Shown here: piece after piece, positions 33,740 through 42,208 of the stretch | Layout: each line of letters starts with the position of its first letter | Numbering within the stretch: the first letter of the stretch is position 1 | Assembly: GCA_017942005.1 (NCBI GenBank) | Contig: JAGAVJ010000025.1 | Span: 1-64,000, forward strand | Reading direction: 5' to 3' | From: Clostridia bacterium | GTDB taxonomy: Bacteria > Bacillota > Clostridia > Oscillospirales > CAG-272 | DNA length: 64,000 nucleotides | Made by a program: the position numbers and the translations under genes | Notes under the pieces: generated by a model | The model's input: only the letters and a program-made list of their open reading frames with translations | The model's database searches: none | Told to the model about the DNA's origin: nothing

Positions 33740-35539
33740 TCAATTTTCAAGAATTTCTTTGGCTAAGTGGATATTCTCTTCTTCCAGTTCCATCACATCC
33801 CGCAGCAAAGCTATTTGTTCCTGCCGTAATTCCTTTGTAACCACACCGGTCACGCCTGCTTCGTTGAATACCTTGCCTGTATCACAGCAGAAGGATACCC
33901 GTTTGCGAAACGCTTCTGCCATGGTATGGATATTCTGATAATGCTCCGCGATCTGAATGAGCTTTTCGCGCTTTTCCCCCTCAAGCAATACAGCTGACGC
34001 ACGCAGATACGCTTCTGCGGCACGTCTCGCATCCACCAGATGAAACAACATGCTTTCGTTTACACCCAGCCGCCGCAGCGCACTCGCACGGTCTGTTTGT
34101 ACAGCAAAATCCATATCGCGTTCCAATGCTGTGATCCAGGCTGTGTATGCGTCCCGTCCGCTGTGATAACCGCGTGTAGGAGCGAAGTTGTAGTAGTCGA
34201 TCATAGTTTCCAGTGACGTTCGCAGTGCTTCGGTAGGTGCGGCTTTTTCGCATTTTTCTCCGAAATGAAGGATTAAAAACGGCCAGAAATCATTGATGAT
34301 GTAACCGCCCCATTCTTCATAACACAATTTTCTGTGATCAGGATGTGCACAGTCCTCGTTTTTCCATTCTTCAAACACTTCTGCATCGAAAAATGTACGG
34401 GTGAGAAACTTTTTTCCATTGTCAAGATAACCGCAGATGACACCCCATTCCGGTGCAACGCGCAGATTAATCGCGATAACAGGCTTCCCCTCCTGAATGT
34501 CCCGAACAATGGCGCTTCGTTTCGCACGCCGTTCTCCTTTTTCCAGACGGTCGGCACTGTGTGCATGATAACCGATTGCATGGAAGAGATTGCCGTTAAA
34601 GTCATACGTGACAAGCGCGTCTGTACAGCTCCAATCCCAGACATCCGCAAAGCAAACTGCATAGCACGCACCGGACAGCCCCATGACTTCAGCATAACTG
34701 TAGTTTTCACCCATGTACTCAAGCGCGGCATGAATTGCCGCTGCCCAGCAGCATTCACGTCCTTTGCCCCATTCGAGCATGCGAATGCCTGGCAGTATAC
34801 GTTTGGTATTGTCCTGCAAATAAAGAGCGGTTCGATCATGATTATAGTAAAGAATATCATTTTCCGCACAGCTGACGACATGGATACCGTCTTTGTTGAG
34901 ATAGACGAGCGTCAGATATTCTATTTCGTCAGAGGCGGGATTTGATGGAAATGTTTCGTGATTGACATGAATTTTATCCCATTTAAAGTATTCATAGTGC
35001 TTCATTTTTCCCATTGCATCGTTCCAGCCGCCTTCATGTCCATTGCCGTAGTATGCGCCGATGAGCGTAAAGGGCTGATTGTTTGCAAGACCATCTGCTC
35101 TTGAAATGTCCACATCCAGAAATTCGTCTTGTACCGCATGTGTAAAGAAAATTCCGGTGGGAGTGCTGTATTTCAGGGTCAATATTTTCAGGCGATCACT
35201 TGCAAGGGTGATTCCCAGTGTGATGGGATTTACGCACAATTGGAGACGATTGTCGCGCACCAGCGTACTCAGTGTGTATGTGACGTCTATTGATTCCACG
35301 CCGTCCGAATAATACGCTTCATGAATGACCAGTTCTTTGGGAATCAGAATTGTGTCAATGGTGCAGGCAAGCGTGCGTGCCAAAGCCGGAAGTACAGCGG
35401 TTTCCGGCAGATTCCGGCCGTTTTCCCATTTGCTGACCGCTTGTGCAGAGACGCCGACCAATTCCGCCAGCCGCTCGCCGGTCAATCCTTTTTCCTTACG
35501 CAGCAGCGTGATACGTTGTCCGATTTTTTTATTGTCCAC
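33740..35539 (-). CDS. XRE-type helix-turn-helix protein fused to a papain-like/BtrH-like domain
   Basis: 599 aa. The N-terminal HTH spans about 1-65 (IGQRITLLRKEKGLTGERLAELVG, VSAQAVSKWENGRNLPE). A beta-rich region follows (about 75-255). A C39/BtrH-like domain starts near 270: ECCWAAAIHAALEYMGENYSYAEVMGLSG has the Cys and downstream His/Trp pattern of papain-like folds, with PVIAINLRVAPEWGVICGY later. The C-terminal quarter is helical. DNA binding joined to a peptidase-like or acyltransferase-like fold is odd; catalysis is unproven. GTG start at 35539 sits 14 nt after the hairpin of a bridged leader. Confidence 0.75.
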   Translation of the reverse strand: MDNKKIGQRITLLRKEKGLTGERLAELVGVSAQAVSKWENGRNLPETAVLPALARTLACTIDTILIPKELVIHEAYYSDGVESIDVTYTLSTLVRDNRLQLCVNPITLGITLASDRLKILTLKYSTPTGIFFTHAVQDEFLDVDISRADGLANNQPFTLIGAYYGNGHEGGWNDAMGKMKHYEYFKWDKIHVNHETFPSNPASDEIEYLTLVYLNKDGIHVVSCAENDILYYNHDRTALYLQDNTKRILPGIRMLEWGKGRECCWAAAIHAALEYMGENYSYAEVMGLSGACYAVCFADVWDWSCTDALVTYDFNGNLFHAIGYHAHSADRLEKGERRAKRSAIVRDIQEGKPVIAINLRVAPEWGVICGYLDNGKKFLTRTFFDAEVFEEWKNEDCAHPDHRKLCYEEWGGYIINDFWPFLILHFGEKCEKAAPTEALRTSLETMIDYYNFAPTRGYHSGRDAYTAWITALERDMDFAVQTDRASALRRLGVNESMLFHLVDARRAAEAYLRASAVLLEGEKREKLIQIAEHYQNIHTMAEAFRKRVSFCCDTGKVFNEAGVTGVVTKELRQEQIALLRDVMELEEENIHLAKEILEN

Positions 35540-35601
35540 TGTTATGCCCCTGACTTCGCATGTCCAGCAGAGCTTGAACGACGCGAAGGTTTTCCTTTCT
35601 T
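35540..35601 (-). promoter_or_regulatory. Hairpin-bridged ribosome binding site of the HTH fusion gene
   Basis: Minus strand: AAGAAAGGA (35601-35593), outer stem CTTCGC/GCGAAG (35588-35583 with 35559-35554), inner hairpin GTTCAAGC/GCTGGAC, then TCAGGGGCATAACA (14 nt) and GTG. Nearly the same sequence as the yqfD leader at 12344-12405. Confidence 0.7.
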
Positions 35602-35959
35602 TTGCGGAGTTGCGGCGTAAGCCCCAGTTTTTTCTCCCGATATCGTATTCTAAGTATATAATATACGAAAAACAGATATATTACCATAGAAACCTGTAGC
35701 AGTTATAAAATTATTTTTCAACCTGAGGTTGAGGCTGTATCATTTCACTTGCATGTATGATCATACCAAAGGCGATTCCATCACAAATCACATGGAAAAC
35801 AGGGGCTGTTGCATGCGAGAGTCGTGTGGAGCCATGTAAATGCAACAGCCCCGTGTTTTGTGACTCAACCGCCTGTGGGCGCGTCACAACTCCACGAAGA
35901 AAGGAAACTTTCGCTAACGCGAAAGTTATGGTCATATATATGAAAATACAATATGTGTA
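35602..35959 (+). other. Gene-free region with repeats between two minus-strand genes
   Basis: Holds a perfect 13-bp hairpin GGGGCTGTTGCAT/ATGCAACAGCCCC with a 25-nt loop (35802-35852), a family B copy (35853-35895), and an orphan bridged leader (35897-35942). Its rightmost part forms a hairpin ATATGTGTATC/GATACACATAT that reaches into the end of the next gene. No coding frame is convincing. Confidence 0.7.
35853..35942 (+). other. Family B repeat with the most complete orphan bridged leader
   Basis: TTTTGTGACTCAACCGCCTG, GGGCGCGTCACAACTCCAC, AAGAAAGGA (35897-35905), perfect 9-bp stem AACTTTCGC/GCGAAAGTT (35906-35927), TTATGGTCATATAT, and ATG at 35940. The ATG points into the 3' end of an oppositely oriented gene and opens only a short antisense frame. 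Confidence 0.7.
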
Positions 35960-36709
35960 TCAGCACCGCCGATACACATATTCCCGCCCGCGTTTTCCGA
36001 CTTCCTCAATGACACCCACAGCCCCAAAAACACGAACCAGCGTATATCCGCGATCTTGCGGCTGACCGATGGCTGCGGCAAGCTCTTTGCGGGAAAACGG
36101 TTCCGGCAGCACAGCGGGTGAGGGAAGCAGTGCGGCATAATCTTCTTTGGTATGTAAAAAGGTTTCTGACAGGAGTGCACGCGGAATGCGGTCGGCACGG
36201 GTGGAACCGCGCTTCTTATTTTTGCTCCAGCCGTTTAAAAGCCGTGTTTCTTCCATATCCATCAGCACAAGACAGATCGTCAGTCTGGGGTCTGCAAGCA
36301 GCTCCGGAATGCCGCCAAGCTCCCAGAATGCGTCATAAATGCTCCCTGTTTTCGGGGATTTCCGCTTTTTTGTGGTTTCACCGGTTTGAGGATCAACCCA
36401 GCACATCCATTTATGATGTACCACAGGGTGAATGATTGTCACGTTGGTTACGGCAAGGAAGGCATTCAGTTTTGCACGCATTGCGGAAAACTGCCGTGTC
36501 TGAATTTCAATGACACCGTCTTCATTTAAGATATCCGCGACATACCGTCCGATTTTTTGCTCGTGAAAGGCAGTCATCGGTTCGTAATAATGCTTTAAAA
36601 TCAGATGCAGGGACTTTTCGCTGAGTGTGCCAATGCCGTTTTTTTCGCGTTCTCCGGCAAGTACACGGTCGCGTACCTCCAAAAAACGCACAGCGTCAAA
36701 TGTCTGCAT
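35960..36709 (-). CDS. Conserved-looking protein of unknown function
   Basis: 249 aa, soluble, basic. I do not recognise the family. Visible features are LRAGEREKNGIGTLSEKSLH-like polar helices at the N-terminus, a block VIEIQTRQFSAMRAKLNAFL, VTIIHPVVHHKWMCWVDPQTGE, and a Lys-rich WSKNKKRGSTRADR. A C-terminal winged-helix-like segment (FSRKELAAAIGQPQDRGYTLVRVFGAVGVIE) suggests nucleic-acid binding. The GGAG in the ispD tail is six bases before ATG 36709, so it is translationally coupled to ispD. Confidence 0.7.
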   Translation of the reverse strand: MQTFDAVRFLEVRDRVLAGEREKNGIGTLSEKSLHLILKHYYEPMTAFHEQKIGRYVADILNEDGVIEIQTRQFSAMRAKLNAFLAVTNVTIIHPVVHHKWMCWVDPQTGETTKKRKSPKTGSIYDAFWELGGIPELLADPRLTICLVLMDMEETRLLNGWSKNKKRGSTRADRIPRALLSETFLHTKEDYAALLPSPAVLPEPFSRKELAAAIGQPQDRGYTLVRVFGAVGVIEEVGKRGREYVYRRC

Positions 36710-37475
36710 GTGCATCTCCAATTTCTGCACGCATACGGAGAACGGCTTGTGCAAAATACAGGTCTTCCGGCGTTGTGATTTTTAAATTCTGATATCCGAT
36801 ATCCACCATTTTGACCGGAAATCCGATGTCTTCTACCAGAGATGCATCGTCTGTCACCGCAAGCTTTTTTTTCCGTCCGAGATACACAGCGGCACGGTAT
36901 TCTTCTGTTTTAAAAATCTGCGGGGTAGCGGCATTCCAGATGCAGCTGCGGTCGGGGGTTTCCTCCACATACCCGGAAGGATTTGTCCGCTTGACGGTAT
37001 CCTTTGCGCGTGAGGCGGCGACAGCGGCGCCGACGCGGTATGCTTCCTGTGCCACGCGGGAAATTTGTTCTGGAAGGATCAAGGGTCTTGCACCGTCGTG
37101 GATGGCAATAAATTTGCTCATCGGGCTGACGGCAAGCATTCCGGCAAATGCAGAATCCTGTCTGGTTTTGCCGCCGACAACGATCTTTTTGACTTTATGC
37201 AGTTCGTTTCTTGTCAGCAGTGCAGGGTACAGCGGTTTCTCCTCTTCCCGTACCACAAGTATGATCTCGTCGATATCGTCACACTGCTCAAACATCCGGA
37301 TTGTGCGCAGAATCACCGGTTCACCGTCAAGTGCAAGAAACTGCTTGGTCATATGATTCTGCATTTGCATTCGTGCACCGATGCCGCCTGCCAATAGGAC
37401 AGCAGAAGTAAAAGGATGCTTTCCATATGCGGCAAAGCCCCTGGCAGCTTCGGCAACAGCTTCTAAAATCTGCAT
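36696..37475 (-). CDS. ispD: 2-C-methyl-D-erythritol 4-phosphate cytidylyltransferase
   Basis: 259 aa. Third step of the MEP isoprenoid pathway. Nucleotide-binding loop SAVLLAGGIGARMQMQNHMTKQF, FIAIHDGARPLI, DTVKRTNPSG and ITTPEDLYFAQAVL are present. It carries about 20 extra N-terminal residues compared with the usual start near the AGG loop. It overlaps the unknown gene 35960-36709 by 14 nt. Confidence 0.93.
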   Translation of the reverse strand: MQILEAVAEAARGFAAYGKHPFTSAVLLAGGIGARMQMQNHMTKQFLALDGEPVILRTIRMFEQCDDIDEIILVVREEEKPLYPALLTRNELHKVKKIVVGGKTRQDSAFAGMLAVSPMSKFIAIHDGARPLILPEQISRVAQEAYRVGAAVAASRAKDTVKRTNPSGYVEETPDRSCIWNAATPQIFKTEEYRAAVYLGRKKKLAVTDDASLVEDIGFPVKMVDIGYQNLKITTPEDLYFAQAVLRMRAEIGDAHADI

Positions 37476-37597
37476 AATACACCTCTCTTATTTCGTTTCT
37501 GATAACAGTATACCACAAAAAATTTCATATCTCAATTCTGTTCACAGAAGATTTACGTTTTCCTGCGAAAAAATTACCGGAATGATACGAAAAGCAT

Positions 37598-37626
37598 TTG
37601 AAAAGTCTGTAGTTTTGTGGTACAAT
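37598..37626 (+). promoter_or_regulatory. Sigma-A promoter of cdaA-cdaR
   Basis: TTGAAA (37598-37603), 17-bp spacer, TACAAT (37621-37626); the ATG at 37664 is about 30 nt from the predicted start. Confidence 0.8.
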
Positions 37627-37663
37627 ATTATATTGAGATATATTGTGAAAGAGAGGTCCTCGT

Positions 37664-38512
37664 ATGCTTACATGGATTTTGGGAAATGTCTCCATTGTCT
37701 GGCAGCAGCTGTGTGATATACGGCTGACGGATATCATTGATATCGGCTTTATGTCGATTATGCTGTTTTTTGCATATAAGTTTATCAGGGAACGGCGGGC
37801 AGGTAAACTGGCGCTTGGCATCGTGCTTTTGTTCCTTTTAATGATCATTTCAAATGCACTTGATATGTATGTGACCAGATTCTTTTTGCAGAATATCTTT
37901 CAGATGGGAATCATTGTTGTCATCATCCTGTTTCAGCCGGAAATCCGATCCGCATTGGAGAAAATCGGCGGAGAGCCGATCAAATCTATCAAAGGAATCG
38001 GAGAACAAAAGGATACGACAGAAAGTCTGTCGGTTATCAAAGAAGTCTGCGATGCGATGGGGGATCTTGCGGAAGAGAAGACCGGTGCGCTGGTTGTGTT
38101 TGAACGCACCACAAGGCTCGGGGATATTGTAAAGACCGGTACGGTGCTCAATGCAGATGTCTCTTCCTTTCTGCTGAAAAATATCTTTTTCAATAAAGCG
38201 CCGATGCATGACGGAGCGACGATTATTTCAAACAACCGCATCCATTCCGCCGGCTGCTTTCTGCCGCTGTCGCTCAATGAAGATATTATCAAGGACCTCG
38301 GTACCAGACACCGTGCAGGCATTGGTATGAGTGAAAATTCCGATGCTGTCGTCATCATTGTATCTGAGGAAACGGGTACCATATCCCTTGCAATGGACGG
38401 AAAATTAAAACGCGGCTTTACGCGCGACACCCTTGCAGCGGAACTGGAAAGCTTACTTATTACGGATAACTTATATAAGAAAATCAAAAACCTGAAAAAC
38501 GATAAAAAGTGA
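37664..38512 (+). CDS. cdaA: Diadenylate cyclase CdaA
   Basis: 282 aa. Makes c-di-AMP, an essential signal for potassium and cell-wall control. Three N-terminal membrane segments (about 18-105) are followed by the DAC domain with KAPMHDGATIIS (DGA motif) and LGTRHRAGIGMSE (RHR motif). It is followed by its usual regulator cdaR; glmM is not in the window. Confidence 0.95.
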   Translation: MLTWILGNVSIVWQQLCDIRLTDIIDIGFMSIMLFFAYKFIRERRAGKLALGIVLLFLLMIISNALDMYVTRFFLQNIFQMGIIVVIILFQPEIRSALEKIGGEPIKSIKGIGEQKDTTESLSVIKEVCDAMGDLAEEKTGALVVFERTTRLGDIVKTGTVLNADVSSFLLKNIFFNKAPMHDGATIISNNRIHSAGCFLPLSLNEDIIKDLGTRHRAGIGMSENSDAVVIIVSEETGTISLAMDGKLKRGFTRDTLAAELESLLITDNLYKKIKNLKNDKK

Positions 38513-38529
38513 AAGGGGATGCATCCGAT

Positions 38530-39840
38530 ATGCAGAATTCATCGGCAGACAATGAAAAAAATGCGCAGTCGCAGCTAGGCGATATTACCGCGCATAAAAA
38601 TTCCAGACGCGAAAACTGGATTACCATGCTGTTTTGTATTGTTGCCGCCGTCTGTATCTGGTTTTATGTTATGAGCATTGACTCGCCGTCCTCGACAGAA
38701 ACCTTTTCGTCTGTCCCTGTGGCGGTGCTCAACAACCGGGATGCCTTCCAGGAATCGCTGACTGCAATCTCGGGTACGGGAAGTGTCATTGACGTCACAT
38801 TGAAAGGCAGAAAGCGTGTTTTGAACGATCTGAGCGCGGATGACATTGAAGCAAGTGTGGACGTCAGTGCGACGACGGTTTCCGGAAAAAGCGTATTCAC
38901 AGTCAATGTGGAAGCGCCTGCCGGTACCATTGTAGAAGATTTTTATCCCAAGCAAATTACGGTGTATATGGATAAAAAGGGAATTATCAGCGTTCCTGTG
39001 GAATGTCGGCTGATTGATTATACCATTCCCTCTGACCATTCTTTAAACGTCAGTGAACCTACATCCCTGTCCGTCAATGCGGTACAGGTTTCAGGGCCGG
39101 AATCGGAGCTTGAAAAAATTGCCAAGGCACGCATGACGCTGTCCCTCGGCGGTGCAATTACACAGTCCTTTTCGGGAACGGCGCCGCTTGAGCTTTTGGA
39201 TGACAACGGCAGTGTGATTACCTCAAGATATCTAACGCTGTCCTCAACAGAAGCCACCGCTTCCTATTCCGTTTATACCACCAAGTATCTTCCGTTGACA
39301 GTGGAATACAGATACGGCTATTATGATGAAAACGGCACTACGGTGACCATTGAACCAAGCAGCGTCCTTGTACGCGGTGTGGTGGAGAAACTGAATACGA
39401 TGACATCGCATTCCATTGCGACGCTGGATGAAACAAAAATTACCGAGGACGGCAGCCATGTATATGACTTGAATTTGCCGGAGGGGATTGAGCTTGTCGA
39501 TGCAGGGGAACAGAATACGGTATCGGTCAACATCCATTTATCCGGTTCCAGCTTAAAAAAAATCACCGTACCTGCAAACCAGATCAATATTATCAATGTG
39601 CCGCAGGGAAAACGTGTTGAAGTGTTGGCGGACTCCATTGTAATCAGTGTCCGTGGCTCTACGCCAGGGGTAAGCTATTTAAGACCGGAGGATATCACGG
39701 TAACAGCAGATGTATCGCTTGTGGGAAGCAACGGCGACCAGTATATTTCTGTTTCGGCAGCACTGAAAAACGGCAATTCCGCAAATCTGTATGCGGTCGG
39801 TGAATATACCCTGCAAGTAAGAGTAGAAGATGATGAATGA
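38530..39840 (+). CDS. cdaR: YbbR-domain protein CdaR
   Basis: 436 aa. One N-terminal membrane anchor (WITMLFCIVAAVCIWFYVMS, about 30-50), then YbbR repeats outside the cell. CdaR regulates CdaA. ATG 38530 has AAAGGGG 11 nt upstream; the frame is open from 38509. Its last ten codons (TLQVRVEDDE) lie in the first unit of a 64-bp tandem repeat. Confidence 0.9.
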   Translation: MQNSSADNEKNAQSQLGDITAHKNSRRENWITMLFCIVAAVCIWFYVMSIDSPSSTETFSSVPVAVLNNRDAFQESLTAISGTGSVIDVTLKGRKRVLNDLSADDIEASVDVSATTVSGKSVFTVNVEAPAGTIVEDFYPKQITVYMDKKGIISVPVECRLIDYTIPSDHSLNVSEPTSLSVNAVQVSGPESELEKIAKARMTLSLGGAITQSFSGTAPLELLDDNGSVITSRYLTLSSTEATASYSVYTTKYLPLTVEYRYGYYDENGTTVTIEPSSVLVRGVVEKLNTMTSHSIATLDETKITEDGSHVYDLNLPEGIELVDAGEQNTVSVNIHLSGSSLKKITVPANQINIINVPQGKRVEVLADSIVISVRGSTPGVSYLRPEDITVTADVSLVGSNGDQYISVSAALKNGNSANLYAVGEYTLQVRVEDDE

Positions 39841-39960
39841 TCATACAAATCAAGATGCGGTAGGAAAAAATACCCTGCAAGTAAGAGTGGAAGATGATGA
39901 ATGATCTTACAAGTCAAGATACAGTGGGTAAAAATACCCTGCAAGTAAGGGTGGAAGATG
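39807..39960 (+). repeat. 64-bp tandem repeat, about 2.4 copies
   Basis: Units start at 39807, 39871 and 39935 with TACCCTGCAAGTAAGAGT and differ at a few sites. The first overlaps the end of cdaR including its TGA, so each unit repeats the reading TLQVRVED. The last ends at the start of the FAD protein gene. Confidence 0.95.
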
Positions 39961-39972
39961 AAGGATGAATGC

Positions 39973-41664
39973 ATGACGCAAAATGACAGCATCGCAGTTC
40001 TTGTGCGGGATGTCCGCATTCCATATACCAGTCCGATGGAAGAAGCATGTGAACGCGCAAAAAAATATATCATGCATGCTATGGGAAAACGTGTGCCGCA
40101 TATTATGAACACAAGATTATTTAAGACTTCCGTGGATGCAAGAAAAAAGCCGGACATCCGGTTTGTCTGTACCGTACTTGTGCAGTTGGAATGCAGAGAA
40201 AAGGAACTGCTATCCGTCTGTGCACATGATCCTAACATCACGCTGTACCGTGAAGAAACGCTATCGGTACCGGTTTCACCGGATGCAGTTTCGATGGGGG
40301 AGCGGCCTGTGATTGTCGGATTCGGACCTGCCGGAATGTTTTCGGCGTTATACTTGGCGGAGCACGGATTCCGTCCAATCATTATCGAACGCGGGGACGA
40401 TGTCGAGGAGCGGCGCAATGCCGTTGCTCGTTTTTATGAGATGAGAATCCTTGATACGGATTCTAATATTCAATTCGGCGCCGGCGGTGCCGGAACCTTT
40501 TCCGACGGCAAGCTGATGACGCGGATCGCAGACCCCATCTGTTCGTATGTTCTTGCACAGTTTGTACGGTTTGGCGCGGATGAGGATATTTTAGTCCGAG
40601 CAAAGCCGCATATCGGTACCGATATCCTTTTGCATGTCGTTGCAAATCTGCGTGATTATTTGATTTCGCTGGGATGTGAATTTCATTTCCGAACCAAAAT
40701 GACAGGAATTCGTACATCCATCACACAAAAAGGACAGAAAGCGTCCTGCGTGGTGACAACGGAAGGGGAAATTCCATCCGGTGCGGTCATTTTGGCGCTG
40801 GGACACTGCGCCAGAGATACGTATCAGATGCTGTTTGATCGTGGCTTTGCACTACAGCCCAAACCCTTTTCGATTGGCGTCCGTATTGAACATTTACAAT
40901 CAAGCATCAATGAAGCCGCATACGGCGCTGCTGCTGTTCATACCGAAGCCTGCGGCGCAAGGGGAAAACAGATTTTGCTTCCGCCGGCGGAATATGCGGT
41001 ATCATATAAACCGAAGCCGTCAAAAGAAGATTCTGATCCGCGCGGCGTCTATTCTTTCTGTATGTGTCCGGGAGGCGAGGTCGTGGCGGCCGCCTCTGAG
41101 GAAGGCGGCGTGGTGGTCAACGGAATGAGCCGTCACGCACGCAATGGCGTAAACGCCAACGCCGCACTTGCGGTTTCTGTGCGAACGAGTGATTACGGCG
41201 ATCATCCGATGAAAGCCATTGCATACCAGCGTGCTTTGGAAGCAGCTGCATTTTCGGCAGGCGGTGCATCGTATGCCGCGCCTGCGCAGACAGTTGGAGA
41301 TTTTCTGTCAGAGAAGGCAGGCAATGCGCCGACAGCAGTCCTTCCAAGTTATATGAGCGGCAATGTCCGCATGACCGATTTGCATCGCATTTTGCCTCCA
41401 TTTGCAGGAGAACTGCTTGCGCTTGGCATTCGCCGGTTTGATAAGAATCTTCCGGGATTTGCGTCACCGGACGCTGTGTTAACGGGTGTGGAGACGCGTA
41501 CCTCCGCACCTGTACGGATTCTGCGGGAAGAGGACGGTACGGCGTTTGGATGCGCGAACATCTATCCCATCGGAGAGGGAGCCGGATATGCTGGGGGTAT
41601 CACAAGCGCCGCTGTGGACGGTATACGGTGCGCCATGCACATCATGGAACAATACAAGCCATAA
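39973..41664 (+). CDS. NAD(P)/FAD-dependent oxidoreductase (COG2509-type)
   Basis: 563 aa. An N-terminal domain of about 100 residues precedes the Rossmann motif VIVGFGPAGMFSALYLAEHG and a conserved segment NIQFGAGGAGTFSDGKLMTR. IYPIGEGAGYAGGITSAAVDG closes the FAD site. Substrate unknown. AAGGA lies seven bases before ATG 39973; ATG 39958 is an alternative. Confidence 0.88.
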   Translation: MTQNDSIAVLVRDVRIPYTSPMEEACERAKKYIMHAMGKRVPHIMNTRLFKTSVDARKKPDIRFVCTVLVQLECREKELLSVCAHDPNITLYREETLSVPVSPDAVSMGERPVIVGFGPAGMFSALYLAEHGFRPIIIERGDDVEERRNAVARFYEMRILDTDSNIQFGAGGAGTFSDGKLMTRIADPICSYVLAQFVRFGADEDILVRAKPHIGTDILLHVVANLRDYLISLGCEFHFRTKMTGIRTSITQKGQKASCVVTTEGEIPSGAVILALGHCARDTYQMLFDRGFALQPKPFSIGVRIEHLQSSINEAAYGAAAVHTEACGARGKQILLPPAEYAVSYKPKPSKEDSDPRGVYSFCMCPGGEVVAAASEEGGVVVNGMSRHARNGVNANAALAVSVRTSDYGDHPMKAIAYQRALEAAAFSAGGASYAAPAQTVGDFLSEKAGNAPTAVLPSYMSGNVRMTDLHRILPPFAGELLALGIRRFDKNLPGFASPDAVLTGVETRTSAPVRILREEDGTAFGCANIYPIGEGAGYAGGITSAAVDGIRCAMHIMEQYKP

Positions 41665-41692
41665 AAACAGAGAAAGGGAGGAAGCATGTATC

Positions 41693-42208
41693 ATGCGACA
41701 GACAGGAACGGTAATTTCCGCGGATACACAACATGCACAGGTATCGGTGCAGAGAATGTCTGCCTGCGACGGCTGTCATAAAGCCAATCCCGGTATGGGA
41801 GACGGTACGGTATCTTCTGTGTGTCACGAATGCAGTATGTTTTCTGTGGACGAAGCCATCGTTGTGACAGCAGTCAATGACATTGGTGCTGTACAAGGGG
41901 ATCGCGTGATACTGGAATCCTCCTCGCAAATGATTTTAGGATATGCCGCGGCTGTCTTTTTATTGCCGCTGCTCCTTGCGGCCGTCCTTGGCTGTCTGTT
42001 TGCATTGTTTTTTCCAAAGGTGTGGGGTGCATATCTTGGTGCAGTTACCGGATTTATCGGAGCATTTCTTTTGATTAAAATTTTTCTCGACCGTCATGCA
42101 AAAGAAAAGACGGTATATACCATTATCAAAATCCTGTCAAAAAACAACGAAGGAATTGGGACATCGAATGAATACGAGCAGCGCACAACAGAAACAATGG
42201 AATATTGA
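41693..42208 (+). CDS. RseC/MucC-like SoxR-reducing system protein
   Basis: 171 aa. The N-terminal Cys-rich part (ACDGCHKANPGMGDG, VCHECSMF) and two membrane segments (about 85-130) are typical of RseC family proteins, which work with Rnf-type electron transfer. Its 3' end overlaps recJ by 41 nt. rnf genes are not in the window. Confidence 0.85.
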   Translation: MRQTGTVISADTQHAQVSVQRMSACDGCHKANPGMGDGTVSSVCHECSMFSVDEAIVVTAVNDIGAVQGDRVILESSSQMILGYAAAVFLLPLLLAAVLGCLFALFFPKVWGAYLGAVTGFIGAFLLIKIFLDRHAKEKTVYTIIKILSKNNEGIGTSNEYEQRTTETMEY

